DNA of 32,588 nucleotides. Origin: Streptomyces sp. PT12. Lineage in GTDB: Bacteria > Actinomycetota > Actinomycetes > Streptomycetales > Streptomycetaceae. Below, piece after piece: positions 7,160-15,730 of the stretch (positions are counted from its first letter, which is position 1; every line of letters starts with the position of its first letter). Both the position numbers and the translations under genes were made by a program. The notes beneath the pieces are model-generated. The model worked only from the letters and a program-made list of their open reading frames with translations. It made no database searches and was not told the DNA's origin. The DNA is taken from the NCBI RefSeq assembly GCF_003311645.1, contig NZ_QEST01000224.1, positions 1-32,588 of the forward strand. The letters run 5' to 3'.

Positions 7160-7343
7160 GCCCTGACCTGGCGGCTTCCGGGGGAGTCGTGCGGCGGCCC
7201 CCGACGCTCAGCCCGCGCCGCGGGTGCCTGCCTGCCTCCGGGGGCCCCGGGAGCCGGGTCGCAGACCGTGCGGGGCGGCTTCCCGGTCTTCCCCGGACAT
7301 GGCCCGGGGACCCCGCAGGGGGCGCGGGCCCGAAGACGGCCAT

Positions 7344-7374
7344 CCGGGCCCCCGGACAACGCCCGGGGGCCCGG
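7344..7374. terminator. bidirectional terminator hairpin
   Basis: A perfect 12-bp inverted repeat, CCGGGCCCCCGG and CCGGGGGCCCGG, surrounds a 7-nt loop. It lies between the convergent XRE regulator (ends 7159) and methyltransferase (ends 7424). There is no T-tract, as is usual in high-GC actinomycetes. The rest of 7160-7423 is GC-rich with smaller dyads and no credible gene. Confidence 0.7.
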
Positions 7375-7423
7375 TGAGTACCGGACTCGACGCCGCGGGC
7401 GCGCCCGGAACGCCCGGCAAGGG

Positions 7424-8248
7424 CTACGGCTTGCGGGCCACGCCGCCGAACTCGATCCACTCGTCGGTCTGTTGCTTCGGGCCAAGCTCCGAGTCGGGGC
7501 GCCAGCCGCTGATCTCGACCAGGCCGGGGTCCAGGATCTCAAGACCTTCGAAGTACCGCTCGACCTCGTGCGGTTCACGCAGTCGGCCCCAGTTGCCGCC
7601 CGTGCTCTCCACCAGGAAGTCGGTGAGCCGCTTGCGGGTCTCGGCGTCGTCGCTCACGAGCTGGTTGATCACCAGGAAGCTCCCCGAGGGCAGTTGGTCG
7701 ACCACCCGGCGGATGACTCCCCAGGGGTCGCTCGAGTCGGGGATGCAGTGCAGCACCGAGACGAACAACGCGCCCACCGGCTCGTCGAAGTCGATCAGCC
7801 GCTGGACGTCGGGGTGGGCGAAGATGGCCTCGGTGTCCCTGAAGTCGGCGTGGATCACGGTCGTCTTGTCGTTCTCCTGGAGCAGCGCGCGCCCGTGGGC
7901 CAGCACGATCGGGTCGTTGTCGATGTAGACCACGCGCGACGACGGGTCGATGCGCTGCGCCACCTGGTGCACATTGTCCTGGGTGGGCAGCCCTGAGCCG
8001 TGGTCGATGAACTGCCGGATGCCGTAGTCCTCGGCCAGGATCCGGACCACGCGCTGGAGGAAGCGGCGGTTGTTGATCGCCAGCGGCCTCGAACTGGGCG
8101 CCGCCTTCTCCAGCTCCGCGTAAGCGGTCCTGTCCACGGCGTAGTTGTCCTTGCCGCCCAGGGCGTAGTCGTAGATGCGCGCGACGCTTGGGACGTTGAC
8201 GTTGATCTCCGGCGGCGCTTCCTCGCGGGCTCCGGCCATGCTGTCCAC
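7424..8248 (-). CDS. SAM-dependent methyltransferase, DUF574 (Methyltransf_19) family
   Basis: A 274-residue protein of the DUF574 family, which is strongly expanded in Streptomyces. Family marks are S-V-A-R-I-Y-D-Y-A-L-G-G-K-D-N-Y (21-36), the SAM site D-H-G-S-G-L-P-T-Q-D-N-V-H around 83-95, and V-Y-I-D-N-D-P just after. Substrates of the family are generally unknown. The frame can start at GTG 8246-8248 or at ATG 8237-8239, three codons on. GAGGGAGA precedes both; spacing is short for the GTG and long for the ATG, so the start is uncertain by three residues. It appears to be transcribed alone. Confidence 0.88.
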   Translation of the reverse strand: MDSMAGAREEAPPEINVNVPSVARIYDYALGGKDNYAVDRTAYAELEKAAPSSRPLAINNRRFLQRVVRILAEDYGIRQFIDHGSGLPTQDNVHQVAQRIDPSSRVVYIDNDPIVLAHGRALLQENDKTTVIHADFRDTEAIFAHPDVQRLIDFDEPVGALFVSVLHCIPDSSDPWGVIRRVVDQLPSGSFLVINQLVSDDAETRKRLTDFLVESTGGNWGRLREPHEVERYFEGLEILDPGLVEISGWRPDSELGPKQQTDEWIEFGGVARKP

Positions 8249-8352
8249 TCTCCCTCGATTTCGTTCTTCCCGGACTCAAATCCTCGCATGTCAGCGAGAG
8301 TTGACGGACCGTTGGCTCGGTGGCCCGGTGAAGCCGTTGGCCGTCGCCCGGC

Positions 8353-9297
8353 TCAGGCGGCGACCCGCTCGTCCAGCCACGCGACGAGAGCGGCGAACAC
8401 CTCGTGCCGGTTGGTCTCGTTGAGGATCTCGTGGCGTGCTCCTTCCCAGGCCCGCCAGCTCAACTCGCGGATACCCGCATGGCGGAAGTCCTCAAGCAGC
8501 TCGTACACCAGCGTCATTCCCGAGTGGCACGGGTCCTGGTCGCCGACCACGACATGGACGGGCAGGTCGCGCGGGATGTCGGCCTGCCCCGCCGGGTCGT
8601 TGATCTTCCGCACGCCCGTCACCCAGTCCAGCGAGAGCCCCGCGCTGAACGGGAACCCGCAGCGCTCGTCGGCGACGTACGCGTCCACCTCCGCCTCGTC
8701 ACGCGACAGCCACTCGAAGCCGGTGCGGAACGGGTAGGGGTCGTTGAACGACGCGAACAGGTCGGGCACGAACGACGACCTGGCGCCGCGCCCGCCGCGT
8801 TCGATCTCCGCGCCGAGCCGTTGGATCGCCGTCTCCGGCTCGCACCCTGGCAGGGAGCGGAAAGTCCCGCACAGGATCAGCCCGTTGAGCGCCGCGCCGT
8901 GCTCCTGGGCGTAGTCGCGGGCCAGTTGGGAGCCCATGGAGTGCCCGAACAGCGCGAACGGCAGCCCGGGCAACTCCGCGCGGGCCCGCTCGCCGACGGC
9001 GTGCAGGTCCTCGACCACCGCGCGCCAGCCCGAGTCGCCCACCACGCCGAGGCCGCCGGTGTGGGGGGCCGTCGCGCCGTGGCCGCGGTGGTCCGACGCG
9101 ATCACCGCGTAGCCGTGCGCGGTGAGGTGCCGGGCGAACGCGTCGTAGCGCAGGGCGTGTTCGGCGGCGCCATGGGCCAACTGCACCCAGCCGCGCGGCG
9201 GTACGGCGTCGGGCGGCCAGGTCCAGGTGGCGATGGGAACGCCGTCGGTCGCGGTCGTGTGATCGGCGCGGGGCGCCGCCGTGCGCTGGATGTCCAC
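8353..9297 (-). CDS. alpha/beta hydrolase (monoacylglycerol lipase-like)
   Basis: A 314-residue serine hydrolase of the Hydrolase_4 / lysophospholipase-like group. An oxyanion-region H-G-A-A-E-H is at 42-47, the D-H-R-G-H-G strand-loop at 69-74, the nucleophile in G-H-S-M-G with S120, an acid in G-D-Q-D-P, and the catalytic histidine in G-A-R-H-E near the C-terminus. I chose GTG 9297 because GAGGAGG lies 5 bp upstream; the open frame extends 18 codons further to 9351 without a ribosome-binding site. Substrate unknown. It lies 66 bp downstream of the 3' end of the membrane protein gene on the same strand and may be cotranscribed with it. Confidence 0.85.
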   Translation of the reverse strand: MDIQRTAAPRADHTTATDGVPIATWTWPPDAVPPRGWVQLAHGAAEHALRYDAFARHLTAHGYAVIASDHRGHGATAPHTGGLGVVGDSGWRAVVEDLHAVGERARAELPGLPFALFGHSMGSQLARDYAQEHGAALNGLILCGTFRSLPGCEPETAIQRLGAEIERGGRGARSSFVPDLFASFNDPYPFRTGFEWLSRDEAEVDAYVADERCGFPFSAGLSLDWVTGVRKINDPAGQADIPRDLPVHVVVGDQDPCHSGMTLVYELLEDFRHAGIRELSWRAWEGARHEILNETNRHEVFAALVAWLDERVAA

Positions 9298-9363
9298 GAA
9301 TCCCTCCTCGTCCAGGACGGTGCCGGATCCGGCCAGTATGGAACGCCGCACCGCGGCCGGGGC

Positions 9364-10155
9364 TCATGTCGCGTGCAGCGCCGTGAAGCGGTGCAGCGCC
9401 GCCTGCGCGTGGATCAGCCGCTCGTCGAGCGGGCTGCTCGCCGCCGCGCGATAGAGGCCGCGGGCGTGGCCGAAGGCCAGCAGGCGCCGCCCCAGCGGGC
9501 CGCGCCGCCACGCGACGCTCTTGGGCCGCCCCCAGGTCAGCAGCTGGGTGACGAGGCCGAAGGTGCCGAGCGCCACGAGCAGCGAGATCAGCAGCGCGAG
9601 CAGCCACAGCGGAAGCAGCGCGGTGAACGCCAGCCAGCCCGCCGCGGTGCCTTGCCGCCCGGTGACCGGTGGCCCGCCGTCGGCCGGGTGGATCGTCCAG
9701 GTCGCGCGGCGCAGCAGCGGCGTGCGGGACCTGACGACCGTGCCGAGCGGGCGGCCATCGGCGTCCACGACCTCGAACAGGCCAGGCCAGGCGCCGACTT
9801 CGCGCGGCTCCACCGTCGCGAGCGGCGCGCCGTCCGGGGCGAACAGGTCGAGCGCCGGGTGCGGGTCCCCGCCGCCGAGCCTGGCGCGTTCCTCCACCTC
9901 GGCCACGGTCACCTCGCCCAAGGGCGCCTCGGCCACGGTCACCTCGCCCAGGGGCACATGGGCCGCGGCGCCTCGGCCCTGCCGCGCGCCCCCGGCCTCC
10001 TGGCCCGCCGCCCGCCGCAGCCGCACCGTGGCAAGCGGCGCGCGCCCCGGATGCCCCGCGATCGCCAGCGTCTCGCCCACCACCCAGGCGCCCGTGCGCA
10101 TCCCGGCCGCCCCCTCGACCTCCACCGTGAAGCCCACCGACCCGCCCACCGCCAT
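9364..10155 (-). CDS. hypothetical membrane protein
   Basis: A 263-residue protein I do not recognise. The N-terminal two thirds are soluble and beta-rich looking, with phrases such as L-F-A-P-D-G and V-D-A-D-G-R-P-L-G-T-V-V. A long hydrophobic stretch around 176-210 (W-L-A-F-T-A-L-L-P-L-W-L-L-A-L-L-I-S-L-L-V-A-L) should form one or two membrane segments, followed by a basic C-terminal tail. The layout is faintly like scramblase/LURP-type proteins, but this is a guess. The start ATG 10155 has AAAGGGA upstream; behind it CGAAAGG-like motifs repeat at 11-bp spacing (10165-10195). It is divergent from the STAND ATPase gene. Confidence 0.65.
   Translation of the reverse strand: MAVGGSVGFTVEVEGAAGMRTGAWVVGETLAIAGHPGRAPLATVRLRRAAGQEAGGARQGRGAAAHVPLGEVTVAEAPLGEVTVAEVEERARLGGGDPHPALDLFAPDGAPLATVEPREVGAWPGLFEVVDADGRPLGTVVRSRTPLLRRATWTIHPADGGPPVTGRQGTAAGWLAFTALLPLWLLALLISLLVALGTFGLVTQLLTWGRPKSVAWRRGPLGRRLLAFGHARGLYRAAASSPLDERLIHAQAALHRFTALHAT
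9897..9956. repeat. 30-bp tandem duplication inside the membrane protein gene
   Basis: Two adjacent 30-bp copies (9897-9926 and 9927-9956) differ at only a few positions. They encode two copies of a P-L-G-E-V-T-V-A-E segment in the soluble domain. The unit is a multiple of three, so gain or loss would keep the frame. Confidence 0.8.
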
Positions 10156-10377
10156 GCCCGTCCCTTTCGAATGCCTTTCGGGTGCCTTTCGGGTGCCGCC
10201 CGTTGCCGCCGTCCGCCGTCGCCGTCTTCCGTGACTCTGCCCCGCGATCCGCGCCGGGACTCGGGCGGCACCCCGGTGCCATCGGCGCCCGGGCCGCCGA
10301 CGCCGCGAGGATGACCCGGTGTCATCGAGCGGGTAACGTGGCGCCGTTGCCGGACCACGGAGGGGGACGAGGGGGAC

Positions 10378-12624
10378 ATGGAGGTTTTCGGCCCAGCGAT
10401 CATCGCCGCCCTGGCCAACGCGATGGTGACCGGCGCGGGGCAGGAGGCCGGGCGCGTCTCCGTCGGGCCGCTGGCCGCGCTGCTCCGCCGGATGGGCCGC
10501 GGGCGCCGCGCCGACGGCGACGACGCGCCCCCGCCCGAGCCGAGCGACGACCCGGCCCGGATGCTGCGGCTCGCCGAGGCCATCGTCGAACGCGCCCGCG
10601 ACGACGAGGAGATCGCCGCCCTGCTGCGGCGGTTCGCGCGCGAGGAGACCCCCGAGCGGCTGGCCACCATCGAGCCGTCCTATGCGTCGTTCGTCAACCG
10701 CGAGGAGGCCATCGCCCAGGTGCGCGAGCTGGTGGCCGAGGCGCCCGAGCGGCCCCGGCTGCTGCTCATCGTCGGCGAGGCCGGGATCGGCAAGAGCGCC
10801 CTGGCCGTTCGGCTGGCCAGGGAGCTCGACGACCTGCTGCCGGGCGACCAACTCCACGTCGATCTCAGGGGACATGCGACGGGCGAGGCGCTTACCCCCA
10901 GCGCGGCGGCGACCGACCTGCTGTACAAGCTGGGCTCCTACCCCGGCACCGTCGGGCCCAGGTTCGCCGAGCAACGCGCCCTGCTCCAGGCGCGGTTGCG
11001 CGGGAACCGCGCCCTGGTGATCCTCGACAACGCCGAGTCGCCCGAGCAGGTGGACCAGCTTGTGGTGGGCGGCCCTGGCTCGCTCTTCGTGGTCACCACC
11101 CGGCACCGGATGCCGGGCCTGGTCGGCAAGTACGGCGCCCGCGTGCTGCTGCTTGGGCCGCTCGCCGACGCCCATGTCGAGACGCTCCTCGTCGAGGACG
11201 GCCGCGTCGACCCCGGCGCCCTGGCCGCCCCCGAGGCCAGGGAGCTGGTCCGCCGCTGCGGTGGGCACCCGGCCAGGGTGTGGGACATCGTGGCCCAACT
11301 CGCCCATGGCGAACGGCTGGAGGAGATCGCCCGCGCGGAAGCCGGTGGCGCCTCCTGGCCCGACGCCGTGGAACGCCGCTATCGGGCACTCGGCCCCGCC
11401 GCCGCCCGGCTGCACCGGCTGCTCGGGCAGCTGCCGCCGGTCGTGCAGGGCGCTGGCCCCGTCGCGGCCCTCTGCGGCCTCGCCGACGAGGCCGAGGCCC
11501 AGGACCTGCTCGACGAGCTGGCCGGGCGGCGCCTGGTCGAGGTCAGCCGCCCCGAGGGGCCCCGCAGGTACCGGCAGACCATGGAGGCCCACCGGCACGC
11601 CGCGACGCTCGCGGACCCCGACGCCGACGCGGCGGTGGAGCGCTGGCTCGCCTGGTGCCTGGCCACCGCGGTGGAGGCCGAGGTCAGCGTCATGCGCGGA
11701 CGCTGGTACGTCGGCGCCGCGGCCAGGGCGCAGGCCCGCCGCGAGCCCGTCCACTCCCGCAAGCGGGCGCTCGACCTGCTGCTCACCGAGCGCGCGGTGC
11801 TGGTCGCGGCCGTGCGCACCGCGGCCGAGCGCGAGCGGTTCGCGCTCGTGTGGCAGCTGTGCGAGGCCATGTGGGGCCTGCACCTGCGGCGCGGCTTCCA
11901 CGAGGACTGCCTGCGCACCCACGCGCTTGGCATTGGCGCGGCGCTGGCCGTCGGCGACTCCCGCGCGCTGGCGCGCATGCGGGTGCAGCGCGGCTTCTCG
12001 CTGCTGGCGCTCGGCCAACTCGACGCCGCCGAGGCGGACTTCCGGGCCGCGTTCGCCGCCGAACGCGACGACCACCCGCGCGGCCGCGCCACGGCTCTCG
12101 AATCGCTCGGCCTGCTGCGGCTGCGGCAGCGGCGGTTCGACGACGCGCTCGACCTCTTCCACGAGGCCCTGACCTTCGCCGAACGGGCCGGTGACCCACG
12201 GGCGTTGGCCCTGCTGGCGCACCACGTCGGCCGGGCGCGCTACGGCGCGGGCGCCTACCCCGAGGCCCTGCGCCAACTGGACGCCGCGCTCGCCGAGATG
12301 AGGGCCCTGCCGACCCCCGACCGGTACAACGAGGCCCGGGTGCTGACCAGTCTGGGCGAGGCCAGGCTCGCCGCGGGCGATCACGCGGGCGCGCGGGGGC
12401 CGTTGGACGCCGCGCTTGAGATCATGGCCGACGAGGAGGGCGCGTTGATCCAGGAGGCCGCGATCGTCGAGCTGCGCGCCCGCTGCGAGGACGACGCCGA
12501 GCGCCGCCGCGCGCTGTGGCGGCGCGCCCGCCAGGTGCACAAGACGACGGGGGACACGGTGGGGGAGGAGCGCGTTCTGGCCCTGCTCATGGAAGAGGAG
12601 CCCGGGGCCGGGGAAGGTCGGTGA
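10378..12624 (+). CDS. STAND NTPase: NB-ARC-like ATPase with C-terminal TPR repeats
   Basis: A 748-residue signal-transduction ATPase. Residues 1-105 form a helical N-terminal region of no recognised type. The P-loop G-E-A-G-I-G-K-S is at 133-140, the Walker B L-V-I-L-D at 213-217, an NB-ARC-type V-T-T-R motif near 239 and a G-H-P motif near 300. The C-terminal third (about 500-740) has helical pairs typical of TPR repeats (A-L-G-Q-L-D-A-A-E-A-D-F; R-R-F-D-D-A-L-D-L-F). There is no SARP/winged-helix DNA-binding domain, so it is not an AfsR-type regulator in the strict sense. Such proteins act as switches in regulation or defence, with the effector often N-terminal. The start has AGGGGGACGAGGGGG just upstream. 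It overlaps the convergent transferase gene by 38 bp. Confidence 0.85.
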   Translation: MEVFGPAIIAALANAMVTGAGQEAGRVSVGPLAALLRRMGRGRRADGDDAPPPEPSDDPARMLRLAEAIVERARDDEEIAALLRRFAREETPERLATIEPSYASFVNREEAIAQVRELVAEAPERPRLLLIVGEAGIGKSALAVRLARELDDLLPGDQLHVDLRGHATGEALTPSAAATDLLYKLGSYPGTVGPRFAEQRALLQARLRGNRALVILDNAESPEQVDQLVVGGPGSLFVVTTRHRMPGLVGKYGARVLLLGPLADAHVETLLVEDGRVDPGALAAPEARELVRRCGGHPARVWDIVAQLAHGERLEEIARAEAGGASWPDAVERRYRALGPAAARLHRLLGQLPPVVQGAGPVAALCGLADEAEAQDLLDELAGRRLVEVSRPEGPRRYRQTMEAHRHAATLADPDADAAVERWLAWCLATAVEAEVSVMRGRWYVGAAARAQARREPVHSRKRALDLLLTERAVLVAAVRTAAERERFALVWQLCEAMWGLHLRRGFHEDCLRTHALGIGAALAVGDSRALARMRVQRGFSLLALGQLDAAEADFRAAFAAERDDHPRGRATALESLGLLRLRQRRFDDALDLFHEALTFAERAGDPRALALLAHHVGRARYGAGAYPEALRQLDAALAEMRALPTPDRYNEARVLTSLGEARLAAGDHAGARGPLDAALEIMADEEGALIQEAAIVELRARCEDDAERRRALWRRARQVHKTTGDTVGEERVLALLMEEEPGAGEGR

Positions 12625-14423
12625 CCGCGACGCGGTGGCGCGCCGCCCCGGTGCGCACCGTGATGCCGCTGGCCAGCTCATCGATGGACTTGCCCCGGCT
12701 CAGCCAGGCGTGGAGCGCGGACGCGTAGACCGCGGGGTCACACAGGTCGGGGCTGCCATCGGGGGCCGGGACGGCCATGACGCGCAGCAGCCGCCCGTCC
12801 CTGGTGCGCGCGGTGCAGCGGTCGGGGCCCGAGACGAAGACGGTGAGCGCCGCCCCCGGGTGGCGCGCTGCCGCCTCGGCGGTCCAGGCGCTGCCGGGCC
12901 CGAGGCGCGGGTCGTCGTCGCTGCCCCGGCGCACGATCACCGCGGCCAGGGCGAGGCGGCTTGGGTCGGCGCACTCCTCGTCGACGGACACATGGACGTC
13001 GTGCACGGTCCAGCCGCGCTCTGGCGCCGGTCCGGCGAAGCGGGCCACCTCGATCTCGGGCGGCTCGCCGGGGTCCGCGCCGAGCAGGCGGGTCAGCACG
13101 GTCAACGGTGCGGTGCGCACGGGGGGTTGGAACGCGGGCAGCGGCAGCGGGTCGAGCAGCGCGGGCCGTTGGTCCGGCTCGGGCAGGCCGATCAGCCGAT
13201 AGCTCAGCTCCCGCAGCAGGGCGGCCGACTCGCCCGGCGCCGAGGTGAGTTGGCCCGTGATGGCGGCATGGCGGCCGGGGTCATGGCCCTCGATCGCCTC
13301 GGTCAGCTGGGGGAGCAGCGCGGCGGCCGGGCGCAACGCCGGTGCGGCGCGGCCGAGTTGGGCGACCGGGGAGGCGGGGTCGAGCCGGTCGGCGGGAAAC
13401 GCGCCGAGCAGCACCGGGGTGCCGAGCGCGGCCGCGTAGAAGGTGACCGAGCCGAAGTCGCCCAGGACGCAGTCGGCGGCGACGAGCGCCTGCTGCCAGC
13501 CGTCGAGCGGGTCGGCGAGCGTCAGCCCCGCCGCCTCGGCCGCGCGGCACCAGGCCCGGATCTGCCCGGGGCCGTGCGCGTACCAGATGTTGGGGTGGAG
13601 CACGGCCACCACCCGGTACTCGTCGGCGGGCAACTCGGCGACCAGCCGGGGGAGCAGGGCGGGCAGGACGTCGTCGCCGCTGTCGCCGAAGAGGGAGTCG
13701 GGGTTCCACGTGGAGTTCAGGAGGACGAGCCGCTGGCCCTCGCCGACGCCCAGCGCCCGGCGGAAGCGTGCGCGGTCGGCGCGGGCCGCGAGCAGCCGGT
13801 CGTAGCAGGGGTCACCGGCGAGCACGGCCGTCGGGGCGGCCTCGGGGCAGGCGGCGCGCAGCCGCTCACGCTGCTCGGGGTGGGAGAGCACGATGGTGTG
13901 CGCGATGGGCCGCCCCTCGTGCAGCAGCCACTCGGGCGCCATCCCGAACACGGGTGGGCCCGCGGCGTCCGGCGTCCGGCGTCCGGCGTCCGGCGTCCGG
14001 CGTCCGGCGTCCGGCGTCCGGCGTTGACAGCGTCTTATTGTACCCCGCGCCATGGGAGAGAACGACCAAAGTGCCCTGGATTCTATGCAGTTGACCGCCG
14101 TAGCTGGCGCTGATCGCCAGGTCGACCGGGGTGCGCAGGGCCTGCTCCCAGGGCAGCACGGGCAGCCCGAGCCGGGCGAACAGCTCCGGCACCCCCGCCT
14201 GGAACGGCGACGAGCCGGTGCAGGTCACCATCAGTTGGATGCGCAGGTCGTCGCGGAAGAGCGGCAGGATGTCGAGCAGCCGGGTCGCCGAGGTGACGTT
14301 GTGCACCACGAGCAGCACGCGGCGGCACCGCCCTCGCGTAACCCACTCCCCGGCCCCCGCTCCGACCGGCACCCTGATCTCGTCCCCCTGGACTCCCTGG
14401 AGCATCCGCCCAACATAAGCCAC
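12587..14423 (-). pseudogene. GT-B fold transferase (CDP-glycerol glycerophosphotransferase-like) split by a heptamer repeat; possible phase-variable gene
   Basis: Two frames encode the halves of one protein. The N-terminal half (from GTG 14423, ATG 14405 or a later GTG; start unresolved) has V-L-L-V-V-H-N-V-T-S-A-T-R-L-L-D and ends near L-S-H-G-A-G-Y-N-K. The C-terminal half continues with G-P-P-V-F-G-M-A-P-E-W-L-L and has the sugar/polyol transferase segment A-D-C-V-L-G-D-F-G-S-V-T-F-Y-A-A-A-L-G-T-P-V-L, like teichoic-acid polymerases. The break is in an array of eight 7-bp units (13964-14019). With seven copies the reading becomes T-P-D-A-A-G-P-P-V-F-G-M and the gene is whole, about 609 residues; ten copies would also work. 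With eight it is off. No other lesion is visible in either half. Probable role is cell-surface polymer or glycan synthesis (inference). Confidence 0.75.
13964..14024. repeat. heptanucleotide tandem repeat (GGCGTCC)8 inside a coding region
   Basis: Eight perfect copies of the 7-bp unit GGCGTCC (plus strand) start at 13964, 13971, 13978, 13985, 13992, 13999, 14006 and 14013, followed by a partial GGCGT. On the coding (minus) strand the unit is GGACGCC. Because 7 is not a multiple of 3, each gain or loss by slippage changes the frame of the host gene. Three units encode one T-P-D-A-G-R-R repeat. Confidence 0.95.
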
Positions 14424-14492
14424 GGGGGACGGCGGGTTCGCGTCGCTCCGCGAGCGACCTCTCCGCAGCGGACGGTTTCAGTGCGGGACGTC

Positions 14493-15494
14493 TCAGCGCC
14501 GGGACAGCTCCGCGAGGAGGCCGAGGCCCGTGCGGGTGGTCGGGTGGGGGTTGGCGCTCAGGATGACCACGGCCGTCTGCCGCTCGGGGGTGAGCGCGAG
14601 CAGGGAGCGGTATCCGCCGGTGCCGCCGTTGTGCATCAGGGTGTCGTCGCCGCCCCCGCCGAGCAGCCGTAGCCCGATCCAGCCCGGGTGCGCGGTCGCC
14701 TTGCCGCCCAGCGGGTGGCCGCTGGCCCGGGTGAGCGCCATCGCCGCGGCCAACGGGCCTGGAGCGTCGCCGAGTTGGGCCATGGCGAAGCTCAGCAGGT
14801 CGGACGCCGTCGAGTGCAGGCCCGCGGCCGGGGCCAGGGCGGCCGTGTGCCAGCGGGGGACGCGGCGCCCGGTGCGGGAGTGCCCTGGGGCCAGGCGCGC
14901 GACGCGCTCGTCGTCCAGGCGCACCCTGGTGTCGGCCAGGCCGAGCGGGTCGCACACCTCGGCGCGGACGAGCGCCTCGTAGTCCAGGCCCGTGTGCTCG
15001 GCCAGGGCGAGCCCGAGCAGCCCCACGCCCACGTTGGAGTAGTGGAAGCGCTCGCCCGGCGCCGAGCGGAGCCTGGTGCGGGCGAGCCCGTCGAGCACCT
15101 TCTCCCGTGTGTACCCGGCGTAGGGGTCGGGGCCCGGCAGCAGCGCGCGGGGCAGCATCCCCTTGGGCAGCTTGGGCAGCCCCGAGGTGTGGCACGCCAG
15201 ATGGCCGAGCTCGATGGCCCGCCCGCCGCGCTCGGGGACGCGCGTGCCCGCGGGCAGCAGCTCGCGCACCGGCAGGTCGAGGGCTACCTCCCCGCGCACG
15301 GCCAGCCTGGCCAGCGCGAGTGAGGTGAACGTCTTGCTGAGCGAGCCGATCTCGAAGACGGCCCTGGGGTCCGCGCCGTGGAAGGCGCACTCGCCCTCGC
15401 GCACCGCCGCCACCGCCAGGGCGCCGGGGCGGCCGCGGCCAAGCCGCTCCGCGGCGCGCTCCACCAGCTCGTCCAACGCCGTCGCGGCCCGCAT
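14493..15494 (-). CDS. serine hydrolase, class C beta-lactamase/D-alanyl-D-alanine carboxypeptidase-like
   Basis: A 333-residue protein of the beta-lactamase-like serine hydrolase family (AmpC, esterase EstB, DD-peptidases). The S-x-x-K motif is S51-L-S-K54, the Y-x-N motif Y152-S-N154, and a third motif H288-N-G-G corresponds to the usual K/H-T-G. No signal peptide or membrane anchor is visible, so it is probably cytoplasmic and an esterase or peptidase rather than a secreted beta-lactamase. The ATG lies 2 bp after the stop of the small HTH gene, with AAAGGACTGAGG as ribosome-binding site, so the two form an operon. Confidence 0.88.
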   Translation of the reverse strand: MRAATALDELVERAAERLGRGRPGALAVAAVREGECAFHGADPRAVFEIGSLSKTFTSLALARLAVRGEVALDLPVRELLPAGTRVPERGGRAIELGHLACHTSGLPKLPKGMLPRALLPGPDPYAGYTREKVLDGLARTRLRSAPGERFHYSNVGVGLLGLALAEHTGLDYEALVRAEVCDPLGLADTRVRLDDERVARLAPGHSRTGRRVPRWHTAALAPAAGLHSTASDLLSFAMAQLGDAPGPLAAAMALTRASGHPLGGKATAHPGWIGLRLLGGGGDDTLMHNGGTGGYRSLLALTPERQTAVVILSANPHPTTRTGLGLLAELSRR

Positions 15495-15496
15495 CC

Positions 15497-15727
15497 TCAG
15501 TCCTTTCCGAGGCCGAGGAACGTCCGGCCCCCGTACTTCTTGTGCACCGCCTGCTTGGACACCCCGAGCGCCGCCGCGATCCGCGTCCAGGTCGCCCCGT
15601 CGTTGCGCGCCCGGCGCACCAGGACCGCCTCCTCGCGCTCCAGGCGCTGGCGCAGCTCGCTAATGGCACGCAGTGCCGCCAGCGGATCGGACTCCTCGGT
15701 GAGCGGGGAGAGGTCGATGTCGCCCAT
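15497..15727 (-). CDS. small helix-turn-helix DNA-binding protein
   Basis: A 76-residue protein. A short coiled region (I-S-E-L-R-Q-R-L-E-R-E-E, about 22-33) is followed by a helix-turn-helix at about 44-65 (T-W-T-R-I-A-A-A-L-G-V-S-K-Q-A-V-H-K-K-Y-G). It resembles small Streptomyces HTH proteins. The ATG at 15727 has no good ribosome-binding site and lies 7 bp after a likely -10 box, so the transcript may be leaderless. Two palindromic sites cover its promoter, which suggests self-repression. It is the first gene of a two-gene operon with the serine hydrolase. Confidence 0.8.
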   Translation of the reverse strand: MGDIDLSPLTEESDPLAALRAISELRQRLEREEAVLVRRARNDGATWTRIAAALGVSKQAVHKKYGGRTFLGLGKD

Positions 15728-15730
15728 GCC

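Noticed and set aside
9364-12681. Very long minus-strand open frame of 1105 codons
   Set aside because: Most of it is antisense to the STAND ATPase gene; only the last 263 codons from ATG 10155 form a credible protein with its own ribosome-binding site.
13964-14024. Possible CRISPR or mini-satellite array
   Set aside because: The 7-bp units are directly adjacent with no spacers; it is a simple tandem repeat inside a gene.
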